Below, one piece after another: positions 16,033 through 23,709 of a stretch of DNA of 64,000 bases. A program made the position numbers and the translations under genes. Position 1 is the stretch's first letter; the number at the start of each line of letters is the position of its first letter. Under the pieces are notes generated by a model. It did not search any database, was not told the origin of the DNA, and worked only from the letters and a program-made list of their open reading frames with translations. The stretch spans positions 1 to 64,000 of the forward strand of contig JBBATY010000002.1 of NCBI GenBank assembly GCA_040398525.1. The letters are read 5' to 3'. This DNA is from VFMC01 sp040398525 (lineage in GTDB: Bacteria; Actinomycetota; Acidimicrobiia; Acidimicrobiales; Ilumatobacteraceae).

Positions 16033-17289
16033 ATGCGCAGGCTGATCCCCCTCCTTGCGGGTCTGGTCCTGGTTGTGCCGGTCCTGCCGGGCACGATCGG
16101 GTTCGCCGACGATGCTGCCGACCGTGCCGCGCGCGAAATCGCCGATGCGCGCGAGCGGGCCAACGCGGCCGCCGATGCGCTCTTCCAGGCTGAGTCGGAG
16201 CTCGACCGACTCGAGGTCGAGCAGCTGCAACTTCGCCAGGACATCGCAGCGCTCGAGGGTCAGATCTCCGACCTCCAGGCCACGGTCGAGGCGATTGCGG
16301 TCAACCGCTTCACACGCAGTGGCACCAGTTCGCTGCCGCTCCTCACCGGGTTCGAGTCGGTGGGCGACCAGGCCCAGGTGCAAGCGCTCATCGAGGTCGT
16401 CAACGAGGCCTCGGCCGAGGACTTCGACGTCTACGACGCTGTCAGCCTCGACCTTGCTGCTGCCCAGGCCAGGCTCGAGCGCAACGAACGCGAGGCCGAG
16501 GTGGCTCGCGACTCGCTCGAGCAACGCAAGGCCGACGCGTTGGCCGAGATCGAGCGCCTCAAGCAGATCGAGGAGCAGCGACTGAAGGACGACGCCGTTC
16601 GCAAGGCCGTGGCAGCACTCGAGGCCGAACGTCGCCGTCAGGCCGACGAACAAGCTGCGCGCGAGGCAGCGGCGCTCGTGGCCGCGAACAGTGCAGGCCA
16701 GCCGGCACGTGGCGGCGGGGGAGGGTCGGCGCCAGTGGCGCCCGTACCAGCGCCCGCACCTGCGCCGGATGAGGGCTCGGGCGGCTCCGACGGAGGCGAG
16801 GCGACGCCGCCCGCTGGCGAGTCCGGAGGGTCCGGTGGTGGCCAAACCGGTGGTGGCGGATCAGGCGGGCGCCCGAGCGGTGGCGGACGCGACTGGGGCA
16901 GCCCCGGATGGCTGTGCCCGGTGCAGGGATTCATCGGGTTCGCCGACACCTGGGGTGCCCCGCGTAGTGGCGGTCGCACCCACCAGGGTGTCGATCTCAT
17001 CGGAGCACGTGGCCTGCCGCTCGTCGCCGTCGTCGACGGCTTCGTCCAGCAGAAGGTGAACCGTCTCGGTGGTAACTCGGTGTGGCTCTCCGGTGCCGAC
17101 GGAAACAAGTACTACTACGCGCACCTCGACTCGTGGGCTGCTGCCGGCTCGGTGACCGCAGGCACCGTGATCGGCACCCTCGGCGACACGGGCAACGCGA
17201 AGTACTCGGTCCCACACCTGCACTTCGAGATCCACCCGGGCGGTGGCGCAGCGGTCAATCCGTACCCGACGGTGCGCGCCCACTGCTGA
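16033..17289 (+). CDS. secreted M23 family peptidase with coiled-coil (murein hydrolase/activator)
   Basis: This is a 418-residue exported protein. A signal peptide covers residues 1-26 (LIPLLAGLVLVVPVLPG, cleavage near the FADDA). Residues 30-225 form a long charged coiled coil. A low-complexity Gly/Ser/Pro linker follows at about 226-290. The C-terminal LytM domain carries HQGVDL near residue 317 and HLHFEIH near 395, the zinc ligands of an active M23 endopeptidase. This arrangement is like EnvC/RipA-type proteins that cut or activate cutting of peptidoglycan at division. The ATG at 16033 follows TAGGCT (16018-16023) by nine bases. A possible MtrA-type repeat lies upstream. It is divergent from the ABC ATPase gene across 146 bases. 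Confidence 0.85.
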   Translation: MRRLIPLLAGLVLVVPVLPGTIGFADDAADRAAREIADARERANAAADALFQAESELDRLEVEQLQLRQDIAALEGQISDLQATVEAIAVNRFTRSGTSSLPLLTGFESVGDQAQVQALIEVVNEASAEDFDVYDAVSLDLAAAQARLERNEREAEVARDSLEQRKADALAEIERLKQIEEQRLKDDAVRKAVAALEAERRRQADEQAAREAAALVAANSAGQPARGGGGGSAPVAPVPAPAPAPDEGSGGSDGGEATPPAGESGGSGGGQTGGGGSGGRPSGGGRDWGSPGWLCPVQGFIGFADTWGAPRSGGRTHQGVDLIGARGLPLVAVVDGFVQQKVNRLGGNSVWLSGADGNKYYYAHLDSWAAAGSVTAGTVIGTLGDTGNAKYSVPHLHFEIHPGGGAAVNPYPTVRAHC

Positions 17290-17342
17290 CGACGCTCGGC
17301 CCGGTTCGGGTCGGTCGGCGCCGATCGACCAAGCTACGGGTG

Positions 17343-18290
17343 ATGTCGTCCAGCACCCAGGAGCTCACAGCCGGCCTCGCCGAGGTCCTCGGCGCGACCA
17401 CGGTCGATGGGCTCACCCGGTTGTCCGGTGGAGCCTCGCGCGAGACCTGGCGCTTCGTCGCCGACGGCCGGGCGCTCATCCTGCAACGCCAGCGCGGCGG
17501 CGACACGCGCGACATGGGGGTCGAGGCGGACGTGCTGCGCGCTGCAGCTGCGGCCGGCGTGCCGGTGCCCGAGCTGGTCGCGGCAGCGACCGGCGACACT
17601 CCGGTCGGCGCGTCGTACATGGTGCTCAGCGCGGTCGAGGGCGAGACGATCGCCCGCAAGATCCTGCGCGACGCCGAGTTCGACGGCGCGCGGGCGGCGT
17701 TGCCCGCCCAGCTCGGCCAGGCGCTCGCCCGGCTCCACTCGATCGAGCCGACTGCGTTGCCGACGCTGGTCGAGACCGACCAGGTCGCCCAGTACCGGGC
17801 CACGCTCGACGCCCTCGACCAGCCGCATCCGACCTTCGAGCTCGCCTTCCGGTGGCTCGACGCCCACCGCCCGCCGTCGACTGCCAGAACTGTGGTGCAC
17901 GGCGACTTCCGCATGGGCAACGTCATGGTCGGCCCGGACGGGCTACGGGCTGTCCTCGACTGGGAGCTCGCCCACATCGGCGACCCGATGGAGGACCTCG
18001 GCTGGCTGTGCGTGAAGGCCTGGCGGTTCGGGTCGGCGCTGCCCGTCGGAGGTATCGGTCGCTACGAGCAGCTGTTCGAGGCGTACGAGGAGGCGAGCGG
18101 CCGGCCGGTCGACCCCGATGTCGTGCGCTGGTGGGAAGTCCTCGGCACGCTCAAGTGGGGCATCATGTGCATCCTGCAGGCCAACGCGCATCTCGCCGGG
18201 TTCACCCGCAGCCACGAGCTGGCGGCCATCGGTCGGCGGGTCTGCGAGAACGAGCACGATCTGTTCCTGGCACTGGAGGGACGCTGGTGA
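17343..18290 (+). CDS. phosphotransferase family protein
   Basis: This is a 315-residue APH-fold kinase-like protein. The catalytic loop reads VVHGDFRMGNVMV and the metal-binding motif is VLDWELAHIGDP, followed by MEDLGWLCVKAWRFG. These last blocks are typical of actinobacterial phosphotransferases that resemble the N-terminal domain of eukaryotic ACAD10/11. The N-terminal lobe has LSGGASRETWRF and a glycine-rich turn. The start is taken as ATG at 17343, 53 bases after the M23 stop; a GTG directly before it is equally possible. Its last four bases overlap the DUF6285 gene, a pairing I recognise from other actinobacteria. Confidence 0.75.
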   Translation: MSSSTQELTAGLAEVLGATTVDGLTRLSGGASRETWRFVADGRALILQRQRGGDTRDMGVEADVLRAAAAAGVPVPELVAAATGDTPVGASYMVLSAVEGETIARKILRDAEFDGARAALPAQLGQALARLHSIEPTALPTLVETDQVAQYRATLDALDQPHPTFELAFRWLDAHRPPSTARTVVHGDFRMGNVMVGPDGLRAVLDWELAHIGDPMEDLGWLCVKAWRFGSALPVGGIGRYEQLFEAYEEASGRPVDPDVVRWWEVLGTLKWGIMCILQANAHLAGFTRSHELAAIGRRVCENEHDLFLALEGRW

Positions 18291-18628
18291 ACCCGCACGA
18301 TGTCCCCACCGCCGAGCAGCTCGTCGAGTCGGTGCGCGAGTGGCTCGAGCGCGAGGTGCTCACCGGTACGACCGGCCGCATGCAGTTCAACGCCAGGGTT
18401 GCGGTGAACGTGCTGGCGATGGTGGAGCGCGAGCTCCGGATCGGCCACGAGCAGGCGCGCATCCATGCCGAACGTCTCGCCCAGCTCGGCTGTGCCGACG
18501 ACCGCGAGTTGGCCGAGCGGATCCGGACGGGTGACTTCGACGACCGCTCGAGCGAGGTGCGCGATCTGGTGTGGGCGAGCGTGCGCGACAAGCTCGCCGT
18601 GGCGAACCCGAAGTACCTCGAGCAGTAG
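18287..18628 (+). CDS. DUF6285 family protein
   Basis: This is a 113-residue mostly helical cytoplasmic protein with no membrane segment and no catalytic motif that I can see. It contains VPTAEQLVESVREWLE, a central FNARVAVNVLAMVERE helix and WASVRDKLAVANPKYL at the end. It starts at GTG 18287 inside the stop of the phosphotransferase (GTGA), so the two proteins are probably made in equal amounts and may act as a complex. Family assignment is from recall of the motif pattern and the partner gene. The gene ends back to back with rlmN on the other strand. Confidence 0.6.
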   Translation: MNPHDVPTAEQLVESVREWLEREVLTGTTGRMQFNARVAVNVLAMVERELRIGHEQARIHAERLAQLGCADDRELAERIRTGDFDDRSSEVRDLVWASVRDKLAVANPKYLEQ

Positions 18629-19681
18629 TCAGCTGGTCGCGGTCGAGCGTCGGCCCATCGCAACGGGCTGGCCGGCGGCGAGCTGGCCGCAGGCCGCGTC
18701 GATGTCGGTGCCACGGTTGCGGCGCACGGTGGCGTTGACGCCTCGGTCGACGAGCAGAGTGCAGAACTCGCGTACCCGCGCCGGGCTCGACCCGACGGTC
18801 GGCCATCCCGGCGTCGGGTTCAGGGGGATCAGGTTGACATGGGCGGGCAGCCGGAACCGACGGCACAGGCGCGCCAACTCGTCGGCGTCGGCGTCGGTGT
18901 CGTTCACGCCGGCGATCAACGCCCATTCGAAGCTGATCCGCCGGCCCTTGACGGCGAGGTAGTCGCGGCAGGCCTCCATCAACGAGGCGATCGGGTAGCG
19001 CGAGTTGACGGGGATCAGCTGCGAGCGCTTGTCGTCGTTGGCCGCGTGCAACGACACGGCGAGGTTCACCGGCAGCGGGCGTTCGGTGAGCCGGCGAATG
19101 CCTGGCACGATGCCGATCGTCGACACCGTGAGGTGCCGTGCCGACAGCCCGAGGTCGCCGTGGATGCGCTCGATCGCAGCCCAGACATTCGGTTCGTTGG
19201 CCAAGGGCTCGCCCATGCCCATGAACACCACGTTGGCGAGCCGCCGGCCGAGGGCGCGCGCCTCGCGTGCAGCGCGCGCGACCTGCTCGACGATCTCGCC
19301 GGTCGTGAGCTGGCGGGTGAAGCCGGCCTGCCCGGTGGCACAGAAGCCGCACCCCATGGCGCACCCGGCCTGGCTGCTCACACACACCGTCACCCGGTCG
19401 GGGTACAGCATGAGCACCGTCTCGATCGGGCTCCCGTCGTGCAGGCGCCAGAGGTACTTCACGGTGTCGCCCCCGTCGCTCACGCGGCGCACGTCCTGCT
19501 GCAGCGCCGGTGGCAGCACTTCGGCGAGCCTGCCCCGGAGTGCCTTCGGGAGGTTGGTCATCTCCTCGGGCTCGGCGAGCTGCTGGTAGAGACCGGACCA
19601 CACCTGGTCGACGCGGTAGCGCGGCTCGCCGTGCAGCAGCTCGGTGAGCTCGTCGCGCGAGCACTGGTAGCGGCTGGTCAC
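18629..19681 (-). CDS. rlmN: 23S rRNA (adenine-2503-C2)/tRNA A37 methyltransferase
   Basis: This is a 350-residue radical SAM enzyme that methylates C2 of A2503 in 23S rRNA and A37 in some tRNAs. The iron-sulfur cluster cysteines are Cys107, Cys111 and Cys114 in AGCAMGCGFCATG. NVVFMGMGEPLAN and the later VNLIPLNPTPG are RlmN signatures, and the C-terminal region has the NRGTDIDAACGQL segment with the conserved catalytic Cys. The start is GTG at 19681, overlapping the oligopeptidase stop by four bases (GTGA). It is therefore the last gene of a mshD-pepF-rlmN run on the minus strand. Confidence 0.93.
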   Translation of the reverse strand: MTSRYQCSRDELTELLHGEPRYRVDQVWSGLYQQLAEPEEMTNLPKALRGRLAEVLPPALQQDVRRVSDGGDTVKYLWRLHDGSPIETVLMLYPDRVTVCVSSQAGCAMGCGFCATGQAGFTRQLTTGEIVEQVARAAREARALGRRLANVVFMGMGEPLANEPNVWAAIERIHGDLGLSARHLTVSTIGIVPGIRRLTERPLPVNLAVSLHAANDDKRSQLIPVNSRYPIASLMEACRDYLAVKGRRISFEWALIAGVNDTDADADELARLCRRFRLPAHVNLIPLNPTPGWPTVGSSPARVREFCTLLVDRGVNATVRRNRGTDIDAACGQLAAGQPVAMGRRSTATS

Positions 19682-21492
19682 GCCGGGGCTCCGCCGCCCA
19701 TCGCTGCGGCCAGCGCCTCGTACTGGGCGATGCGGTCGGCGATCACCGCGATGCTGTCCTGCCAGAATGCCTGTTCGGTGACATCGAGCCCGAACGCAGC
19801 TCCCAGCTCCTCGGCGGTGTCCATCCCGGCCCGCGACAGCAGGTCGTCGTAGCCCTGACGGAAGCGGTCCGGGTCGTCGCGGAACCTGGCGAACAGCCCG
19901 AGGCCGAACAGCAGCCCGTAGGTGTAGGGCCAGTTGTAGAAGTGGCTCCCGTAGTAGTGCGGCTTGAGCACCCACATGTGCGGGTGAGCAGTCGACTGGT
20001 CGAGGCCGTCGCCGTAGGCGTCGGCCTGGGCCGACAGCATCATCTCGTCGAGCTCCCTCACACCCAGGGTGCGCCGCTGCCGACGGGCGAAGACCTCGGT
20101 CTCGAAGAGGAACCGCGAGTGGATGTCGACCACCACCTGGCACGAGCCGATCAGGTCGACGTCGAGCAGGGCCAGCCGGTCGGCGCCGGTGAGGTGTGCG
20201 AGGCCGGCTTCGACGACGAGGGTCTCGCAGAAGATGCTGGCAGTCTCGGCGAGGGCCATCGGCAGGCGACGCTGCAGCGGTGTGCGCTGGGCGAGTTGGG
20301 TGTTGTGGTAGGCGTGGCCGAGCTCGTGCGCGGTGGTCTGCGCGGAATCGACCGACCCGCTCCAGTTGAGCAGCACGAGCGATCGGTCGTCGACGAAGGG
20401 CATGCAGAACGCTCCGCCGACCTTGCCGTCGCGAGGTGCGGCGTCGATCCACTGCTCGTGGAGGGCGCGGTCGACGAGCGAAGCGAGGGTCGGGCTGTAG
20501 CCGGCGAAGGCGTTGCGAACGAGATCGATGCCGTCGTCCCACGTCACCCCGGCGGGAGCGGTGGGCAGGGGTGCGAACATGTCCCACCACGGAAGGGCGC
20601 CGTCATGGCCGTGCAGGCGAGCCTTGGTGCGCATCCACCTGCGGAACAGGGGGAGCGAGTCGACCACAGCGGCGTGCATCGCGTCGAACGTGGGGCGCGA
20701 GACGCTATTCGCGTAGAGCGAAGCGTCGAGGGGGGAGGCCCACTGCCGGCGCCGGTTGACGATGTTGGCGTCACCCTTGATGGCGTTCATTGCCGCAGCG
20801 CACGCCGTGGAGACCTGCGGCCATGCCTGCAGCTCGGCGTCGTAGGCGGCGCGGCGCACCGCAGGGTCGGCATGAGTGGCCAGGCCACGCACCGCCGGCA
20901 TGGGCAGGCGCGCTGGCCCGTCGGGGAGGGCGACTTCGGTGGACAGCTGCGAGGTGATGTCGGCCTGGAGACGGCCCCACGCCACGGTGCCGACCGTGGC
21001 CAGCTCGGCGTACAAGCCCTCCTCGGGCTCGCTCATCTGATGCTCGGCCCGTGCCGCAAGTCGGCGTAGCGGCCCGAGGTGGTCGGCGGCCTCGGGGCTC
21101 ACCGCCGCGAGGTCGTCCGGGCCGAGCGCGCGTACCCAGTCGGCCAGGCGTGCCAGCAGCGGGCTGACCCGTGCCGACACGGCAGTGAGCTCCGACGACA
21201 GCGCCTGCGCCTGCTCGTGTCGCGAGTCGGTGCTGACGGTGGCGTGCACATAGGCGCCGAGGTGCTGGAGTTGCTCGCTGGTGGCGTTGTAGGCGCGAAC
21301 GACGGCATCGCATGTGGCGCCGTCGTCGGCATCGGGCCGACGCGCTGGGATCGCCCGCACGCCGTGCTCGTCGAACAGGGCGGTGAGCCGCTCGACGTCG
21401 CTCGTCGCCCGCTCGAGCGCATCGACGAACGAGCGGGCACCGAACGACTCGTGGATGTCGGCGACGCTCCACGTGGGAAGCACATCGGTCAT
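19678..21492 (-). CDS. M3 family oligoendopeptidase F
   Basis: This is a 604-residue cytoplasmic zinc metallopeptidase. The active site is HELGH at residues 389-393 (TTAHELGHAYHN), and the third zinc ligand Glu is in ETASIFCETL. The C-terminal helices contain HFYNWPYTYGLLFG and DLLSRAGMDTAEEL, typical of the PepF/M3B branch. It degrades short peptides. The start is ATG at 21492, which overlaps the stop of mshD by four bases, and its own stop overlaps rlmN, so all three are coupled. Its length is normal for PepF. Confidence 0.88.
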   Translation of the reverse strand: MTDVLPTWSVADIHESFGARSFVDALERATSDVERLTALFDEHGVRAIPARRPDADDGATCDAVVRAYNATSEQLQHLGAYVHATVSTDSRHEQAQALSSELTAVSARVSPLLARLADWVRALGPDDLAAVSPEAADHLGPLRRLAARAEHQMSEPEEGLYAELATVGTVAWGRLQADITSQLSTEVALPDGPARLPMPAVRGLATHADPAVRRAAYDAELQAWPQVSTACAAAMNAIKGDANIVNRRRQWASPLDASLYANSVSRPTFDAMHAAVVDSLPLFRRWMRTKARLHGHDGALPWWDMFAPLPTAPAGVTWDDGIDLVRNAFAGYSPTLASLVDRALHEQWIDAAPRDGKVGGAFCMPFVDDRSLVLLNWSGSVDSAQTTAHELGHAYHNTQLAQRTPLQRRLPMALAETASIFCETLVVEAGLAHLTGADRLALLDVDLIGSCQVVVDIHSRFLFETEVFARRQRRTLGVRELDEMMLSAQADAYGDGLDQSTAHPHMWVLKPHYYGSHFYNWPYTYGLLFGLGLFARFRDDPDRFRQGYDDLLSRAGMDTAEELGAAFGLDVTEQAFWQDSIAVIADRIAQYEALAAAMGGGAPA

Positions 21493-22448
21493 CTGGTCCC
21501 TCCTGACTCGGCCGCTGCGGCAGCGGCTGCACTGATCGTCGGGTCGACGTCGAGGACGAACGCCCGGTTGGCGTTGTGGACGGTGAACCCCAGCTCGCGG
21601 TAGAGCCCGACGGCCGGCTCGTTGTCGGCATCGACGTAGAGCAGTGCGGTGGTGATGTCGCGCTCGGCGATGCAGGCGAGCCCGGCGACGGTGAGCGCTC
21701 GGCCGAGGCCCAGGCCGTGGAAGTCCGGATGGACGGCGATCACATAGATCTCGCCGACCGGCGGCTCGATGTCGTGGTGGATCTTGGTCCAGCAGAACGC
21801 GGCCAGACGTCCGTCGCGGTCGTGCAGCAGGAACCCGTTCGGGTCGAACCACGCTTCGCGCATCCGCTGGCCGAGCGTGGTCGCGTCCCACCCTCCCTGT
21901 TCGGGATGCCAGTGGAACGCGGCGTTGTTGACCTCGAGCCAGGCGCGGTCGTCGACGCCGGGGCGGAACGGTCGGGTGGGGACAGGTGCCGTGTCGTTCG
22001 GTGAGGCGAGTGGCAGCGGCACGCGCATCTCGAGCAACGTCCGCTCGGCGTGCATCCCGGCCGCGCCTGCCAGATCGCCGCGGCCGCTGTCGCTCCCGGC
22101 GACCCACCAACGGACGCGCCCGCCACCCGTCGCGGCGACCTCGTCGAGGGCGGCGATGAGCAGCTGGCGCTCGATCTCGGGGCGCTCGGCTGCGCCCGCG
22201 GCGGGGTCGAGGACCATCTCGAGTGTCCACGAGCCGTGGCTCGGCGACACCTGGCAGTAGCCGGTCATCGTGCGCTCGTCGCGTGTCAACGTCGAGATGA
22301 CCGCGGGCCGGTCGCCGTGGACGAAGTCGAGCCACAACTGGTCCGAGAGCGGACGCTGTCCGCTGTGGCGTTCGGCCGCCTGGAGCAACCGGCCCACCGA
22401 GCGCCGATCGGCGTCGGTCAGCTCGTGGTGCACCTCGGCCCGGATCAC
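21489..22448 (-). CDS. mshD: mycothiol synthase
   Basis: This is a 319-residue double-GNAT acetyltransferase that makes the last step of mycothiol by acetylating Cys-GlcN-Ins. Signature blocks are EVNNAAFHWHPEQGGW, FCWTKIHHD and the acetyl-CoA motif HPDFHGLGLGRAL in the C-terminal GNAT domain, followed by YVDADNEPAVGLYRELGF. The N-terminal GNAT half is degenerate, as usual. The start is GTG at 22448. A TAACCT hexamer on the minus strand (22460-22455) ends six bases before it and there is no ribosome-binding sequence. Mycothiol is the main low-molecular-weight thiol of Actinomycetota, so this gene fixes the phylum of the window. Confidence 0.92.
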   Translation of the reverse strand: MIRAEVHHELTDADRRSVGRLLQAAERHSGQRPLSDQLWLDFVHGDRPAVISTLTRDERTMTGYCQVSPSHGSWTLEMVLDPAAGAAERPEIERQLLIAALDEVAATGGGRVRWWVAGSDSGRGDLAGAAGMHAERTLLEMRVPLPLASPNDTAPVPTRPFRPGVDDRAWLEVNNAAFHWHPEQGGWDATTLGQRMREAWFDPNGFLLHDRDGRLAAFCWTKIHHDIEPPVGEIYVIAVHPDFHGLGLGRALTVAGLACIAERDITTALLYVDADNEPAVGLYRELGFTVHNANRAFVLDVDPTISAAAAAAAESGGTR

Positions 22449-22454
22449 GCTGCG

Positions 22455-22464
22455 AGGTTACCGT
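22455..22464. promoter_or_regulatory. bidirectional -10 dyad in the mshD-nth intergenic region
   Basis: AGGTTACCGT contains TAACCT on the minus strand, placed six bases before the mshD start, and TACCGT on the plus strand, which shares the central TA. The plus-strand hexamer would start an RNA near 22471, 58 bases before nth, which also has its own hexamer TAACCT at 22515-22520. Confidence 0.5.
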
Positions 22465-22528
22465 TGGCGAGGTCGACCGGGGTCCGAACCCCAGGTCGAT
22501 CGGTCCGCGCGGCCTAACCTCTGGGTCG

Positions 22529-23203
22529 ATGAGCCGACCGCGAACTCCACGGGCCCGCACGCGGGAGGTGGCGCGGCGACTGGCCGACGAATACCCCGAA
22601 GCAATCTGCGAGCTCGACCATCGCAACGCATTCGAGTTGTTGGCCGCAACGATCCTGTCGGCACAGTGCACCGATGCGCGGGTGAACCAGGTCACGCCAG
22701 CGCTGTTCGCCCGCTTCCCCGATGCAGCATCGCTCGCCGCGGCCGACCCGGCCGAGGTCGAGCAGATCATCCGCTCGACGGGCTTCTACCAGACCAAGGC
22801 CCGCAACCTGGTCGGGATGGCGTCGGCACTGGTCGAGCGGTTCGACGGCGAGGTGCCGACCGGGCTCGACGACCTGGTGACGCTGCCCGGCGTCGGCCGA
22901 AAGACCGGCAATGTGGTGCGCAGCGTCGTGTTCGACCTGCCGGGCCTCCCCGTCGACACCCACGTCGGACGACTGAGCCGCAAGCTTGCACTGACCGAGC
23001 TCGACGATCCGGTGAAGGTGGAGCACGACCTCGGCGCTCACCTCCCACCCGAGGAATGGGGGGAGTTCAGCCTGAGGCTGATCCTCCATGGCCGACGGGT
23101 GTGCGACGCACGCCGACCGCGATGTGCCGAGTGCGTGCTCGAGGACCTCTGCCCAGCATCGCTGATCCCGCGCAAGCGACGTTCGGCCATGACTGCACCT
23201 TGA
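22529..23203 (+). CDS. nth: endonuclease III
   Basis: This is a 224-residue DNA glycosylase/AP lyase for oxidised pyrimidines. The helix-hairpin-helix reads TLPGVGRKTGNVV with the catalytic Lys, the catalytic Asp is in VDTHVGRLSRKL, and the iron-sulfur cluster cysteines follow the pattern C-x6-C-x2-C-x5-C in CDARRPRCAECVLEDLC. The ATG at 22529 is preceded by TAACCT at 22515-22520 with eight bases between and no ribosome-binding sequence. It is divergent from mshD over 80 bases. A possible small RNA with its own terminator lies downstream. Confidence 0.93.
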   Translation: MSRPRTPRARTREVARRLADEYPEAICELDHRNAFELLAATILSAQCTDARVNQVTPALFARFPDAASLAAADPAEVEQIIRSTGFYQTKARNLVGMASALVERFDGEVPTGLDDLVTLPGVGRKTGNVVRSVVFDLPGLPVDTHVGRLSRKLALTELDDPVKVEHDLGAHLPPEEWGEFSLRLILHGRRVCDARRPRCAECVLEDLCPASLIPRKRRSAMTAP

Positions 23204-23249
23204 CAATGTCGCCACGGAGAGTGAGATGTCCCGACCTCGGGGCTCCCTC

Positions 23250-23277
23250 TTGATTTCGAAGAGGCGAGGTGTACCAT
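23250..23277 (+). promoter_or_regulatory. candidate promoter of a small RNA
   Basis: TTGATT at 23250-23255 and TACCAT at 23272-23277 are separated by 16 bases. This is one of the better -35/-10 pairs in the window. A transcript would start near 23284. Confidence 0.45.
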
Positions 23278-23283
23278 GACCAC

Positions 23284-23383
23284 ACCAACCAGGTTCCCGC
23301 CACCTGAGTTGCGGGTGACACCGGAATCCGCCGTCCGGTTGTCGCACGGCGACGGCCCCAACGAGGGGCCGTTGCCACTTTTC
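23284..23383 (+). ncRNA. candidate structured small RNA downstream of nth
   Basis: The interval holds four consecutive local hairpins: CCCGC/GCGGG (23296-23315), ACCGGA/TCCGGT (23320-23339), GTCGC/GCGAC (23341-23353) and a strong final stem ACGGCCCC/GGGGCCGT (23352-23372) followed by CCACTTTT. The third and fourth stems share two bases, so they compete or switch. With the promoter-like pair upstream this gives an RNA of about 100 nt ending at an intrinsic terminator. It lies between convergent genes and matches no RNA family I know. An open frame of 47 codons (23276-23419) runs across it, but it would place the terminator inside the gene. The region could also simply be an nth terminator. Confidence 0.4.
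23352..23382 (+). terminator. intrinsic terminator of the candidate small RNA (or nth)
   Basis: An eight-base-pair stem ACGGCCCC/GGGGCCGT with loop AACGA can be extended by a G-T and a C-G pair and is followed by CCACTTTT. It lies 150 bases after the nth stop and before the convergent small gene. Confidence 0.6.
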
Positions 23384-23451
23384 GGACCGAGTCTAGCTCA
23401 CTCAGAGTGGTGGACCTGACCCTTCGGACATGTCCTGTCGCGCAGGTGGTC

Positions 23452-23646
23452 CTAGTCGAGCAGCCCGGAGGCCCGAACGAGCAGGCGCTGTGCGGTCCGC
23501 AGGGCACGCTCGGCTTCGTAGATGGCAGCCACGGCATCGTCGTGATCACCCGCCTGCAGCGGTGCCGCCAGTCCGGCGACACGGTCGCGGGTGCGGTCGA
23601 GGTGCTCGGCGATCACGGCGAGCTCGGCGGCGGTGGTGGCGCTCAT
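23452..23646 (-). CDS. small conserved-looking helical protein
   Basis: This is a 64-residue soluble protein, mostly one or two amphipathic helices (ELAVIAEHLDRTRDRVAGLA and DAVAAIYEAERALRTAQRLL). I do not recognise a family. The ATG at 23646 is chosen because a CAGACT hexamer on the minus strand ends six bases before it, as in many other genes here. An ATG nine codons further upstream (23673) is possible. It is convergent with nth and divergent from hisC. The regular hydrophobic spacing and the promoter support a real gene. Confidence 0.55.
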   Translation of the reverse strand: MSATTAAELAVIAEHLDRTRDRVAGLAAPLQAGDHDDAVAAIYEAERALRTAQRLLVRASGLLD

Positions 23647-23709
23647 CGCTCGAGTCTGCCCGGAAATCGACACGGGCGACAGCCGGTGCCGTCGCTAGCC
23701 TCGACCCTT

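Noticed and set aside
23200..23205. Perfect TTGACA after nth as a -35 element
   Set aside because: No TAnnnT hexamer lies 16-19 bases downstream, while a better pair exists at 23250/23272.
23276..23419. Possible 47-codon gene starting MTTPTRFPPPELRV
   Set aside because: It would have to span a strong terminator-like hairpin, and its ATG overlaps the proposed -10 box. The hairpin series explains the region better, though a short peptide cannot be excluded.
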